Of a DNA stretch of 64,000 nucleotides, positions 8,679-16,407 are shown in pieces. Below the pieces are notes generated by a model. It saw only the letters and a program-made list of their open reading frames with translations, had not been told where the DNA came from and did not search any database. Source of the DNA: Maridesulfovibrio sp. GTDB taxonomy: Bacteria; Desulfobacterota; Desulfovibrionia; Desulfovibrionales; Desulfovibrionaceae. The position numbers and the translations under genes were made by a program. The stretch is taken from positions 1,069,501-1,133,500 of the forward strand of contig NZ_OY763931.1 of NCBI RefSeq assembly GCF_963667685.1, given 5' to 3'. Position 1 is the first letter of the stretch, and every line of letters starts with the position of its first letter.

Positions 8679-10163
8679 TTACATTTCTTCCAGATTAACC
8701 CCGCTGGTTTCAATACGGAACAACCAAGTGATAATCGCTCCGAGAACTGAGCAGCCAACCAAAAAAATTAGAATCGGCCCTGTCCCGAAATCCTTGAGCA
8801 GCACAGGGAATAAAAATGCTGTAGCCACCGCTCCAATTTTCGCGAACGAGGCGGCGAACCCTGCTCCTTTTCCTCTGATTCTTGTCGGGAAGACCTCCCC
8901 AGCCAGCAAGTATGTGATGGCATTCGGCCCAAGGTTAGTCATAAAACTGAAAAGCATAAACCCGCTGAAAAGCAAAGTAATGGACATGGCTGAATTTGAA
9001 TCAACAGTAATAGACATGGAAGCAAGAAAAAGACCTACAGCACAACCGATGAAACCAACAATCTGAAGAGTTATACGTCCGACTTTATCGGCCAAAAACA
9101 CTGCGGCAATGATCCCGACCAGCAATAGTACATCAATAAACGCAGCGCCCTTGGCAGCGAGCATATCATTATAAATAAGGTCTGCAACATTCCTTGCGTA
9201 CACCGCTTTAGCCCCGAGAACCGATCCGAGAATCGTCGGAGTAAAAATACCAATGCCATATGTGCCTAAATCCTGCAGAAACCAAGGAACGGAGGCCAGA
9301 ACAGTTGCCCGGATATTTTTCCCATTAAACAAATCAAGATAGGACCCTTTACTTCCATCTTTTTCACTACGATTGCCGCTTTGCACAGGCGGAGCGATCT
9401 TGATCACCTTTGGATAGTGCGGTTCACGTTGCAGCAGCTTACGCAACTCAGCTTCGGCTTCAGCAATACGCCCTTTGGATACCAGCCAATGGCTGCTGTC
9501 CGGGATATAGAATCTACCTGCGACAACCAGAACAGCCGGGATAATCGCCGCACCATACATATAACGCCAAGCGGATATATCCGGTGATTTGTACAGAATA
9601 AGATAACCGACAGCTGTCCCAACCAGAGCACCAACAGCCTGAAACGCAAAAGCACTTAGCACCAGCCGACCCCGGTCATTACTGGCTATGGACTCTGAAA
9701 TAACCATATGCGCTGTAGGATAATCGCAACCGAGCGCCAACCCCATACCGAAAAGAAAAGTCACCAGAAATATGTAGCTGGGGCTGAAGACAAGAGCAAC
9801 CAGACAAGTCACAAAAAGGACCAGCTCTACAATAAACATCTTTTTGCGCCCGTAGTGGTCAGCCAGACCGCCAAGAACTGTTGCACCAATCAGGATACCG
9901 AACAGGGTCGCGGCACTTATTGTACCTTTTTCCATAGCACCTAAATTAAACTCGCTAACAATAAGCGGCAATGCCACCCCGGTAATGAATACAACCATCC
10001 CCTCGAAAAATTTTCCGGCAGAAGCCAGAAACCATATCCGCCACTGCATTGCTGTCATAGGTGAAGACGGCGCGATAGTACCGTCAGCCCAATACGGGGT
10101 CTCGTCTATATAATCCTGAACTGATCTCGCCGCCACATCACCAGACCCATCAACCACTGTCAT
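8679..10163 (-). CDS. MFS transporter (metabolite:H+ symporter / sugar-porter type)
   Basis: About 494 residues from an ATG at 10163, chosen because GGGGGAG lies eight bases upstream; an in-frame ATG at 10211 is also possible. Twelve hydrophobic segments in two halves. The MFS signature LGGLADHYGRKKMF follows TM2, RGRLVLSAFAFQAVGALVG is in TM4-5, and FPTRIRGKGAGFAASFAKIGAV is the second-half signature. A long central loop (about residues 230-280) separates the halves. A cytoplasmic N-terminal extension of about 40 residues precedes TM1. Substrate unknown; similar proteins carry organic acids or sugars. The leader region contains a strong hairpin at 10311-10343. Confidence 0.85.
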   Translation of the reverse strand: MTVVDGSGDVAARSVQDYIDETPYWADGTIAPSSPMTAMQWRIWFLASAGKFFEGMVVFITGVALPLIVSEFNLGAMEKGTISAATLFGILIGATVLGGLADHYGRKKMFIVELVLFVTCLVALVFSPSYIFLVTFLFGMGLALGCDYPTAHMVISESIASNDRGRLVLSAFAFQAVGALVGTAVGYLILYKSPDISAWRYMYGAAIIPAVLVVAGRFYIPDSSHWLVSKGRIAEAEAELRKLLQREPHYPKVIKIAPPVQSGNRSEKDGSKGSYLDLFNGKNIRATVLASVPWFLQDLGTYGIGIFTPTILGSVLGAKAVYARNVADLIYNDMLAAKGAAFIDVLLLVGIIAAVFLADKVGRITLQIVGFIGCAVGLFLASMSITVDSNSAMSITLLFSGFMLFSFMTNLGPNAITYLLAGEVFPTRIRGKGAGFAASFAKIGAVATAFLFPVLLKDFGTGPILIFLVGCSVLGAIITWLFRIETSGVNLEEM

Positions 10164-10310
10164 ACGATCATCTCCCCCTATGAGAATTCTCATTATTAAC
10201 TCCATTAACAAAAGACATCAGGTTTGTCCTTAACTAGGGATAACTACAGAATGAATTTAGTCAGTTCATGGCAGATAAATTACTAGTAAATTGTATATGA
10301 AATGAAAGAA

Positions 10311-10343
10311 GGGAGGGCGACCCGCCTATCAGGTCGTCCCCCC
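10311..10343. terminator. GC-rich hairpin in the MFS/feo intergenic region
   Basis: GGGAGGGCGACC / GGTCGTCCCCCC with a nine-base loop (11 of 12 positions paired, including one G-T). On the minus strand it is followed by TTCTTTCATTT and lies about 150 bases before the MFS start, so it may be a leader attenuator; it could instead end a small transcript. Confidence 0.5.
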
Positions 10344-10487
10344 TCTTTATCCTTGAAGCACAACTCCCTGTGAGTAATGCAAACTAAATTACGGTAAAAT
10401 CTTTATTTAACTTTAGCAAGTTCAGCTAAAAAGGCAAGACCTGTACTCTTTTTTAGAGAGGAATCTGATTAATCCCAGCACCTCAAT

Positions 10488-10502
10488 TGAAAACAATTTT
10501 CA
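10488..10502. promoter_or_regulatory. Fur-box-like site 1
   Basis: TGAAAAC-A-ATTTTCA, a 7-1-7 inverted repeat with one mismatch, directly followed by CATTTTCTGCTTGAC. Fur represses with Fe2+ bound at such sites. It is 455 bases before feoA, so it may serve an unannotated transcript. Confidence 0.55.
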
Positions 10503-10831
10503 TTTTCTGCTTGACTGTTTTGCAACTTAAAAGCTAAACGTTACTCGATTTTGATTCTCAATACCACACTTAGAGAAAGTTCATGAGTCGAATTAAGCAT
10601 TATTTAATCGCTTCAATTGTAACGTTTGGAAAAACTATTCATCTTCACATATGCAGAGAAGAATGATCTTTGCCATGAATCTGGAACTGAGGTTCTTATC
10701 GATAGTCAAACAGAGAATTATCTCAATTGGCAAAGCAAAACTTCTAGTGGTGATATTCTGATGGATTTTGCAACTCAGCATAGGGAATGGATCGTCTTTT
10801 CATTCTCAGGCCTGGCCCCGCCTTCTTTAAT

Positions 10832-10846
10832 TGAAAATTAATTTCA
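10832..10846. promoter_or_regulatory. Fur-box-like site 2
   Basis: TGAAAAT-T-AATTTCA, 7-1-7 with one mismatch, followed by CATTTTCTTCTTGAC. It is the second copy of the module at 10488 and is placed to overlap a feoAB promoter. Confidence 0.65.
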
Positions 10847-10892
10847 TTTTCTTCTTGACGCATATTTCATACTTGACTAGTCAAGAATTAAT

Positions 10893-10907
10893 TGACATTG
10901 ATTTTCA
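10893..10907. promoter_or_regulatory. Fur-box-like site 3
   Basis: TGACATT-G-ATTTTCA, a weaker 7-1-7 repeat (5 of 7 pairs) 50 bases before the feoA ATG. Confidence 0.55.
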
Positions 10908-10956
10908 ACTTCTAAATCACACGCACACCCATAACAGTCATTAGACGGAGACAAAC

Positions 10957-11193
10957 ATGACTACAAATATAAATCTTTCAAGGATACTCGAAGGCCGGAC
11001 TTATTCCGTGCTTGGTTTTGAATGCGAAACTTCAGACTACGCTCTTAAACTCAGGAAGATGGGATTCATCGAAGGAACCGCGATTACCCTCGCCCCCATA
11101 AAAATTTCAGATCCCATGATATTTGAAATTCGTGGCAGCCGTTTAGCTCTGCGCAAAGCTGAAGCTGAACAGGTAAAGGTAGTGGAGATATAG
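10957..11193 (+). CDS. feoA: Ferrous iron transport protein A
   Basis: 78 residues with an SH3-like FeoA fold: GRTYSVLGFECETSDYALKLRKMGFIEGTAITLAPI and a C-terminal ISDPMIFEIRGSRLALRKAEAEQVKV. FeoA is a small cytoplasmic partner needed for FeoB activity. An ACGGAG site lies upstream. The gap to feoB is two bases, so they are cotranscribed. The Fur-box-like sites upstream suggest iron repression. Confidence 0.95.
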   Translation: MTTNINLSRILEGRTYSVLGFECETSDYALKLRKMGFIEGTAITLAPIKISDPMIFEIRGSRLALRKAEAEQVKVVEI

Positions 11194-11195
11194 CT

Positions 11196-13319
11196 ATGCA
11201 TAAGATTGAGAGAATTGCCATCGCCGGTGTTCCCAACTGCGGGAAGACAACCCTTTTCAACGCTCTGACTGGGGCACGGCAAAAAGTTGGTAACTGGCCG
11301 GGCGTTACAGTTGAAAAAATTGAAGGGATCTTTTCGCTTTCCGGAACAAAGGTTGAACTCGTCGACTTACCCGGTACTTATAACCTGAGCCCCGACACTG
11401 AAGACCAGAAAGTAGCTGAACGGGTTATCCGCAGTGGTGAATACGACATGATCGTCAACGTGGTTGATGCTACCAACCTTTCGCGCAACCTTTTCCTGAC
11501 TATGGATCTTCTTGAACGTACCGACCAGATTGTTATACTGCTGAACATGCTGGATGTTGCCCAAAATGAAGGAATCGACATTCAGGTAGATAAACTCAGC
11601 AAAGAACTCGGCGTACCGGTAATTCCTGTTATTGCGGTAGATAAAAAGTCTGTAGCACAGGCAGTGGAAACACTGGCCAAGGAATCACAGAACCTTCCTG
11701 TCCACGACACTCACCCCACCCGTCAGGAAGTGATGGATACCGTCGAAAAATACAACTACATCGACTCCATCTACAGTAAAGTTCTCAAAGAGAAGAAGGA
11801 CCGCAGCCAGAACTTTACCAACAAGGTTGACAACCTCGTGATGAACAAATTCGCGGCTATTCCCGTATTTCTCATCTCCATGTTCTTGACCTTCTGGTTT
11901 GCAATCGGCCTCGGCTCCGTTTTCATCGATTTTTTCGACATAATTGCCGGACTGATTTTTATCGATATTCCTGCTGATCTTCTAGCCAAGGTCAATGCGC
12001 CCGAATGGATCAGTGTCACACTCGGCGGCATAGGTGCCGGTATCCAGACTGTTGCCACATTCATTCCGGTTGTATTCTTCATGTTCCTTGCACTGGCGAT
12101 ACTCGAAGACTTTGGATACATGGCACGTGTAGCAGTTGTTGCAGACCGCTTCATGCGTAAAATCGGCCTGCCCGGTTCCGCATTCATTCCCATGGTTGTC
12201 GGATTCGGCTGCACAGTTCCCGCGGTAATGGCGGCTAGAACCCTGACTTCAAAGCGTGACCGTTTCATGACTATTTTCATGGCCCCGTTTATGTCCTGCG
12301 GAGCACGGTTACCTGTATACGCCTTGTTCTGCGTCGCTCTGTTCGGCTCCTATTCCGGACTTGCTGTATTCCTCATCTACCTTTCCGGTCTGGCAATGGC
12401 TATTTTCACCGGTTTCCTGCTCAAGAACACTCTTTTCAAAGGCTCATCCTCTCACTTTGTTATGGACCTGCCACTCTACCACATCCCAAGAGCAGGCGCT
12501 GTCTTCAAAAGTGCATGGTTGCGCATGAGGGGTTTCGTCAAACGGGCAGGTGTAATCGTTGTGACTGCTGTTTTCGTGCTCTCAATGCTCAACTCCGTGG
12601 GTATTGATAACGGACAGCTGAGCTTCGGAAACGAAGACTCCCAGAATTCAGTTCTCTCCATTGCGGGTAAGTCTATCGCTCCTATATTCAAACCGATGGG
12701 AATCAAAGAAGAAAACTGGCCTGCATCAGTTGCCCTGTTCACAGGACTATTCGCTAAAGAAGCAATCGTAGGAACAGTTAACTCCCTCTACGCATCGATG
12801 GATGAACCAGCGGATGCACCCACTGCCGAAGAAACTGCAGAAGACAGCGGGCTTGATATCAGCGGAACAGTCAACGAAGCAATAGGCACAGTTATTGACG
12901 GCCTTGCCGGAGTTGTAACCTCTGTTGACCTGCTTGGCATCGGATTGATCAGCGAAGACAGCGCAACGGTTTCCGAAGAAATCGGAGCAGACGCATCTGT
13001 ATACCAGCACCTTGCTGCAAACTTCACTGTCTACTCCGCATTCGCATACCTGCTCTTTGTTCTTATGTACTTCCCATGCCTTGCGGTAATCGGTGCAACA
13101 CGTCAGGAGATGGGCGGATTTTATTCCGCTGTAATGGCAACATACTGCACAGCTTTAGGCTGGGCCGTTGCGACACTGTTCTACCAGATTGCTGAGGGCA
13201 AAAATATTATCTACATGGGAATAGCAGTCGCAATCCTTGCTGCAATCTACGGCAGCCTCAAATACCTTGGTAATAAAGAAGTAGAAAACGAACCCCAGTT
13301 ACGTCCGCTTAACCTGTAA
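11196..13319 (+). CDS. feoB: Ferrous iron transporter FeoB
   Basis: 707 residues. N-terminal GTPase: GVPNCGKTTLFN (G1), a switch-I threonine in NWPGVTVEK, DLPGTYNLS (G3) and NMLD (G4), followed by the helical GDI region. The membrane part has two Gate domains with FGCTVPAVMAARTL and FMSCGARLPVYALF, whose cysteines line the proposed Fe2+ path, and a late GLFAKEAIVGTVNSLY. It imports Fe2+ across the inner membrane. An acidic insert of about 90 residues (AGMS-type loop, DEPADAPTAEETAED) near residue 530-610 is longer than in compact FeoBs. The gene ends at a strong terminator (13348). Confidence 0.97.
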   Translation: MHKIERIAIAGVPNCGKTTLFNALTGARQKVGNWPGVTVEKIEGIFSLSGTKVELVDLPGTYNLSPDTEDQKVAERVIRSGEYDMIVNVVDATNLSRNLFLTMDLLERTDQIVILLNMLDVAQNEGIDIQVDKLSKELGVPVIPVIAVDKKSVAQAVETLAKESQNLPVHDTHPTRQEVMDTVEKYNYIDSIYSKVLKEKKDRSQNFTNKVDNLVMNKFAAIPVFLISMFLTFWFAIGLGSVFIDFFDIIAGLIFIDIPADLLAKVNAPEWISVTLGGIGAGIQTVATFIPVVFFMFLALAILEDFGYMARVAVVADRFMRKIGLPGSAFIPMVVGFGCTVPAVMAARTLTSKRDRFMTIFMAPFMSCGARLPVYALFCVALFGSYSGLAVFLIYLSGLAMAIFTGFLLKNTLFKGSSSHFVMDLPLYHIPRAGAVFKSAWLRMRGFVKRAGVIVVTAVFVLSMLNSVGIDNGQLSFGNEDSQNSVLSIAGKSIAPIFKPMGIKEENWPASVALFTGLFAKEAIVGTVNSLYASMDEPADAPTAEETAEDSGLDISGTVNEAIGTVIDGLAGVVTSVDLLGIGLISEDSATVSEEIGADASVYQHLAANFTVYSAFAYLLFVLMYFPCLAVIGATRQEMGGFYSAVMATYCTALGWAVATLFYQIAEGKNIIYMGIAVAILAAIYGSLKYLGNKEVENEPQLRPLNL

Positions 13320-13347
13320 GCACCTTTCACAACTAACCAATATTACT

Positions 13348-13380
13348 AGCAGAGTCCTCTGATGAGGGCTCTGCTTTTAT
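13348..13380 (+). terminator. Intrinsic terminator of feoAB
   Basis: AGCAGAGTCCTC / GAGGGCTCTGCT with loop TGAT (12 bp, one G-U) followed by TTTTAT. Confidence 0.92.
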
Positions 13381-13477
13381 ATTTATGCTGTAATTAAACT
13401 ATTTCCAATACTATATTTTTTTGTTTAACTAAAAACAAATGTCCGCATTTAGGATACATGCTATAAAGGTGTGTATT

Positions 13478-13531
13478 ATGTATTTATCCAAGATCAGCAA
13501 CTTCAAACTACTTAGATATTGCACAGAATGA
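13478..13531 (+). CDS. 17-codon upstream ORF coupled to the sensor kinase
   Basis: ATG at 13478 with AAGGTG six bases upstream; product MYLSKISNFKLLRYCTE. Its TGA overlaps the kinase ATG as ATGA. The kinase start itself has no ribosome site, so the kinase is probably translated by reinitiation. No peptide function is evident. Confidence 0.5.
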   Translation: MYLSKISNFKLLRYCTE

Positions 13532-15045
13532 GTATTAAAAAATATTTAATTATTGCCTTCGGTTCTATCTTTATAGTGAGTTTATTGATGGCGGCGATAA
13601 CAATCCGCACTGCAAACTCACTGCAAACTGAGAACAAACGTGTAGTTTATGCTCAAGAACAGTTGAGGCTGCTGAAGAATATTAAATCAACAACAAACAG
13701 GATGCTTAAAGAAGTATCAGATTATATTATACTACAGAGCTTTGATGAATTTAACGAATTCCAAAACGCCCGCAAATCACTGACAAAAACCTTAAATGAC
13801 CTTCAAACAATAAGCGAAGGAGAACTCCAATACATTACCAGAAATAGATACTCTGAATTTAAAGAAGAAAAAAAAGAGATTCTTGTCTCAAGACAAATCA
13901 GGCAGCAAATAAACTTAATAATTAAAAATGCTTCAAAAGTTATCACCGTAGCTCAAAACGGAAACTTAAAAAAAGCAGCCCAAATACTTGAAGAAGAAAT
14001 AGAACCGCTTCACGACGATAAGCTTCACGATATAATTACCATGCAGATTAAGGATGAGCAGGCTGAAATAGACAGTGTATACTCATCCTTGAGCGAGACG
14101 TTTAAAACCTTTCAGATTCAGTTGATTGCAAGCATAGTACTACTGTTGGCCACTGTTTGTTTTGCTACGGTCCTCGCATGGCGTTCTATCTACCGCCCTA
14201 TTACCGAATTAGTCCATAGTATGAGCCAAATAGGTCAAGGAGATTACTCAGTAGAAATACCACCGAATGATGGAGAAGTAGGCCTTATAGCTAAAAGCCT
14301 GCAACAGATGGCGCATGATCTGGAAGAAAAACAATCACAACTTCTACAATCCGCTAAACTTACTTCCATCGGGCAGCTTTCGGCCGGGATTGCTAACGAC
14401 ATGGATCGACCGCTTTCCAATATAAGGCATAATGCCCAAATAATGCGCAGAGAAATTTCTATTCTGGAAAACAGTTACGGCCTGAAAGACAGTATTGACC
14501 TGATTGAAAACGACGCCAGCCAAATACGTATCACAATCAATCATCTCAAAAAATTCTCCCGGCAAACCGACTTTACTAAAAAACCGCTGAACGTAAATGA
14601 AGTAATCAATTCTTCCTTCACCCTGCTGAACCAACAGCTTAAATCGCATAACATTAAACTGCTGACAGATTTACAAAAGGACCTCCCGCTATTTATGGGT
14701 AATGAAAATGATTTAGAACAAGTCTTTTTGAATATCATGACCAATGCATGCAATGCAATCATTGCCCGATACGATCTCTCTAAAGGACAAATTTATATCA
14801 GCACGCATTTTAACACTGATGAAAAACTTATTGAAATATGCTTTAAGGACACCGGAACCGGAATATCCCCGGCAGAGCAACCTTTTATATTTGACCCATT
14901 CTTCAGCACCCGAGACAAAAATTCTCACTCGGGATTAGGTCTATCTATTGCGTACGGCATCATCGCTCAACATGGCGGAACTATTACTCTTAAAGACACT
15001 TCCATGGAAGGAACCGTATTTGAAATCAAACTTCCGGTATCCTGA
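13528..15045 (+). CDS. Membrane sensor histidine kinase lacking the H-box histidine
   Basis: About 505 residues. TM1 at residues 5-30, a helical periplasmic domain of ~160 residues (4-helix-bundle-like), TM2 near 195-215, HAMP (WRSIYRPITELVHSM), a DHp helix and a HATPase_c domain. ATP-binding motifs are intact: FLNIMTNACNAI (N box), FKDTGTGIS (G1), PFIFDPFFSTRD (F), SGLGLSIAYGI (G2). The phosphoacceptor position, normally AHE in IGQLAAGxAHExNNPL, reads IGQLSAGIANDMDRPL: His is Asn (codon AAC). Autophosphorylation at the usual site is therefore impossible. The protein may act through a partner or as an inhibitor. No response regulator is adjacent. A TTG in frame at 13519 is a less likely start. 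Confidence 0.85.
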   Translation: MSIKKYLIIAFGSIFIVSLLMAAITIRTANSLQTENKRVVYAQEQLRLLKNIKSTTNRMLKEVSDYIILQSFDEFNEFQNARKSLTKTLNDLQTISEGELQYITRNRYSEFKEEKKEILVSRQIRQQINLIIKNASKVITVAQNGNLKKAAQILEEEIEPLHDDKLHDIITMQIKDEQAEIDSVYSSLSETFKTFQIQLIASIVLLLATVCFATVLAWRSIYRPITELVHSMSQIGQGDYSVEIPPNDGEVGLIAKSLQQMAHDLEEKQSQLLQSAKLTSIGQLSAGIANDMDRPLSNIRHNAQIMRREISILENSYGLKDSIDLIENDASQIRITINHLKKFSRQTDFTKKPLNVNEVINSSFTLLNQQLKSHNIKLLTDLQKDLPLFMGNENDLEQVFLNIMTNACNAIIARYDLSKGQIYISTHFNTDEKLIEICFKDTGTGISPAEQPFIFDPFFSTRDKNSHSGLGLSIAYGIIAQHGGTITLKDTSMEGTVFEIKLPVS

Positions 15046-15069
15046 TTTTTAGCAGAATTTCAACGATAT

Positions 15070-16239
15070 CTATTCCTTACTATGCTTCTTTTTGTACCAT
15101 GCCTGATCTCCATAAAGTTCATCTGCGCAATCCTTGCACATTCCATGACTGAACATAAGACCCGAGTGCTTTTCGAAGTATGATTCAAGATCATTCCAGT
15201 AACCGTCGTCGTCCCTGATTTTCTTGCATCTGGCACAAATAGGTAAAAGACCGGATAAAGTCTTCACATCATCAAGAGCCTTTTTCAACTCCGCTATCAA
15301 CTTCTCTTTTTCGAGGGCAGCGGCTATTTTACCCTCTATATCACTCTCTAATTGAGTATTTAGCTGTATAATCTCAAGCTGACTATTGCGCATTTTATAT
15401 TGCTGATAAAAGATTACACCAAATGCTAAGAACGAAACAATCCACCCTAACAGCCTGAACCAGAAATGGCTTTTATGACTAACAACCTTCCCCCCAATAT
15501 CAAGAATCCATACTCCGTTTGGGACAACGATCTTCACGCTGACTGAATTGCTGTCGCTCCAATGGGCTGATTTATAAAAAACCGGATTAACCTCAACATC
15601 CGGATCTTCTCCATAAAGGACCATCTTCAACCCCTGCGCCTCAAGAGCCTTAATCTCCTTGGGCATAAAATCGTCAACGAGAACAAGGGCAATAGTAAAT
15701 CCCCAAAACCGCTCCTCATCTCCAGACCCAACAAAAATAGGCTTGCGGGCAATTACTGCATATTTATCGTTCTGGATAAGCTTCACTGGGCCGACAAAAG
15801 TTATTTCCTTACTGTTAACAGTCTTGCGTGCACCATCATCCCTACTTGTGTCGTTGAGCAAATCATGCCCCAGCGCTCCTTCATTGCCCTTCATAGGGTA
15901 AATATACTGAACTACACCATCAGGAGCCAATTGAACCGCGCTTACGGCAACACCGGAAGAGAAAATCTGTTTCGCCCAGTCTTCAAATCGATCCATGTCA
16001 TAGTTATTGTTTTCCAAAAGCGCATAAAGAGTATCTGTTACGAAGATGGCATTTGCCACATTCTGCTGGATATCCTGCGCTACTAAAAGACCGGTACTGG
16101 TTAAGGACTGCCGTATAAGTTCATTTTCATGGTCTAAGTCATGCCTAAGGACAGACTCAAGCAGACCACCGCAAATGAGGCTCATTGTAAGGCACACTAT
16201 CAGCACCAGGTACATGTAAAATTTATTTTCTATTTTCAT
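15070..16239 (-). CDS. CHASE-domain membrane sensor with Cys-rich C-terminal tail
   Basis: 389 residues. TM1 at 10-30, an extracellular CHASE domain (SAVQLAPDGVVQYIYPMKGNEGALGHDLL, FVGPVKLIQNDKYAVIARKPIF), TM2 near 265-285, a coiled coil (about 290-335), then a C-terminal module GLLPICARCKKIRDDDGYW with MCKDCADEL. That CxxC...CxxC tail is found at the end of many bacterial PAS/hybrid kinase proteins. No kinase, GGDEF, EAL or methyl-accepting domain is present, so output must be by the tail itself. It is convergent with the preceding kinase and only 24 bases from it, which suggests but does not prove a shared role. Confidence 0.8.
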   Translation of the reverse strand: MKIENKFYMYLVLIVCLTMSLICGGLLESVLRHDLDHENELIRQSLTSTGLLVAQDIQQNVANAIFVTDTLYALLENNNYDMDRFEDWAKQIFSSGVAVSAVQLAPDGVVQYIYPMKGNEGALGHDLLNDTSRDDGARKTVNSKEITFVGPVKLIQNDKYAVIARKPIFVGSGDEERFWGFTIALVLVDDFMPKEIKALEAQGLKMVLYGEDPDVEVNPVFYKSAHWSDSNSVSVKIVVPNGVWILDIGGKVVSHKSHFWFRLLGWIVSFLAFGVIFYQQYKMRNSQLEIIQLNTQLESDIEGKIAAALEKEKLIAELKKALDDVKTLSGLLPICARCKKIRDDDGYWNDLESYFEKHSGLMFSHGMCKDCADELYGDQAWYKKKHSKE

Positions 16240-16344
16240 ACAACTTAGGCTTCACGATATTAAAAATATTAATATTACTTAAACAAAGAGCTAAAGAATT
16301 TTCAGCAGCTGAATAATAAGAAAGGATATCATGAACACAAACAT

Positions 16345-16383
16345 AAAAAAAGCTCCCCCACCCGAAGGCTTGGGGAGCTTTTT
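16345..16383 (-). terminator. Terminator of the nuo operon
   Basis: AGCTCCCC / GGGGAGCT with a 13-base loop flanked by A and T runs on both strands, 25 bases after the nuoN stop; it could also act on the other strand. Confidence 0.85.
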
Positions 16384-16407
16384 CAAAACCAAAAGTATGA
16401 ATGATCT

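Larger units (their letters stand above)
10164..10956. other. Long intergenic region before feoAB
   Basis: 793 bases holding the hairpin at 10311, three Fur-box-like sites, and a duplicated segment of about 32 bases (around 10486 and 10828) with a Fur-like palindrome followed by CATTTTCT and CTTGAC, which could serve as a -35 element. A 27-codon ATG frame (10583-10666) and a 71-codon TTG frame (10626-10841) exist but neither has a convincing ribosome site or a recognisable product. Confidence 0.6.

Noticed and set aside
10626-10841. 71-codon ORF before feoA as a gene.
   Set aside because: TTG start without a ribosome site, no family resemblance, and its end runs into the second Fur-box-like site. 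A 27-codon frame at 10583 is equally weak.
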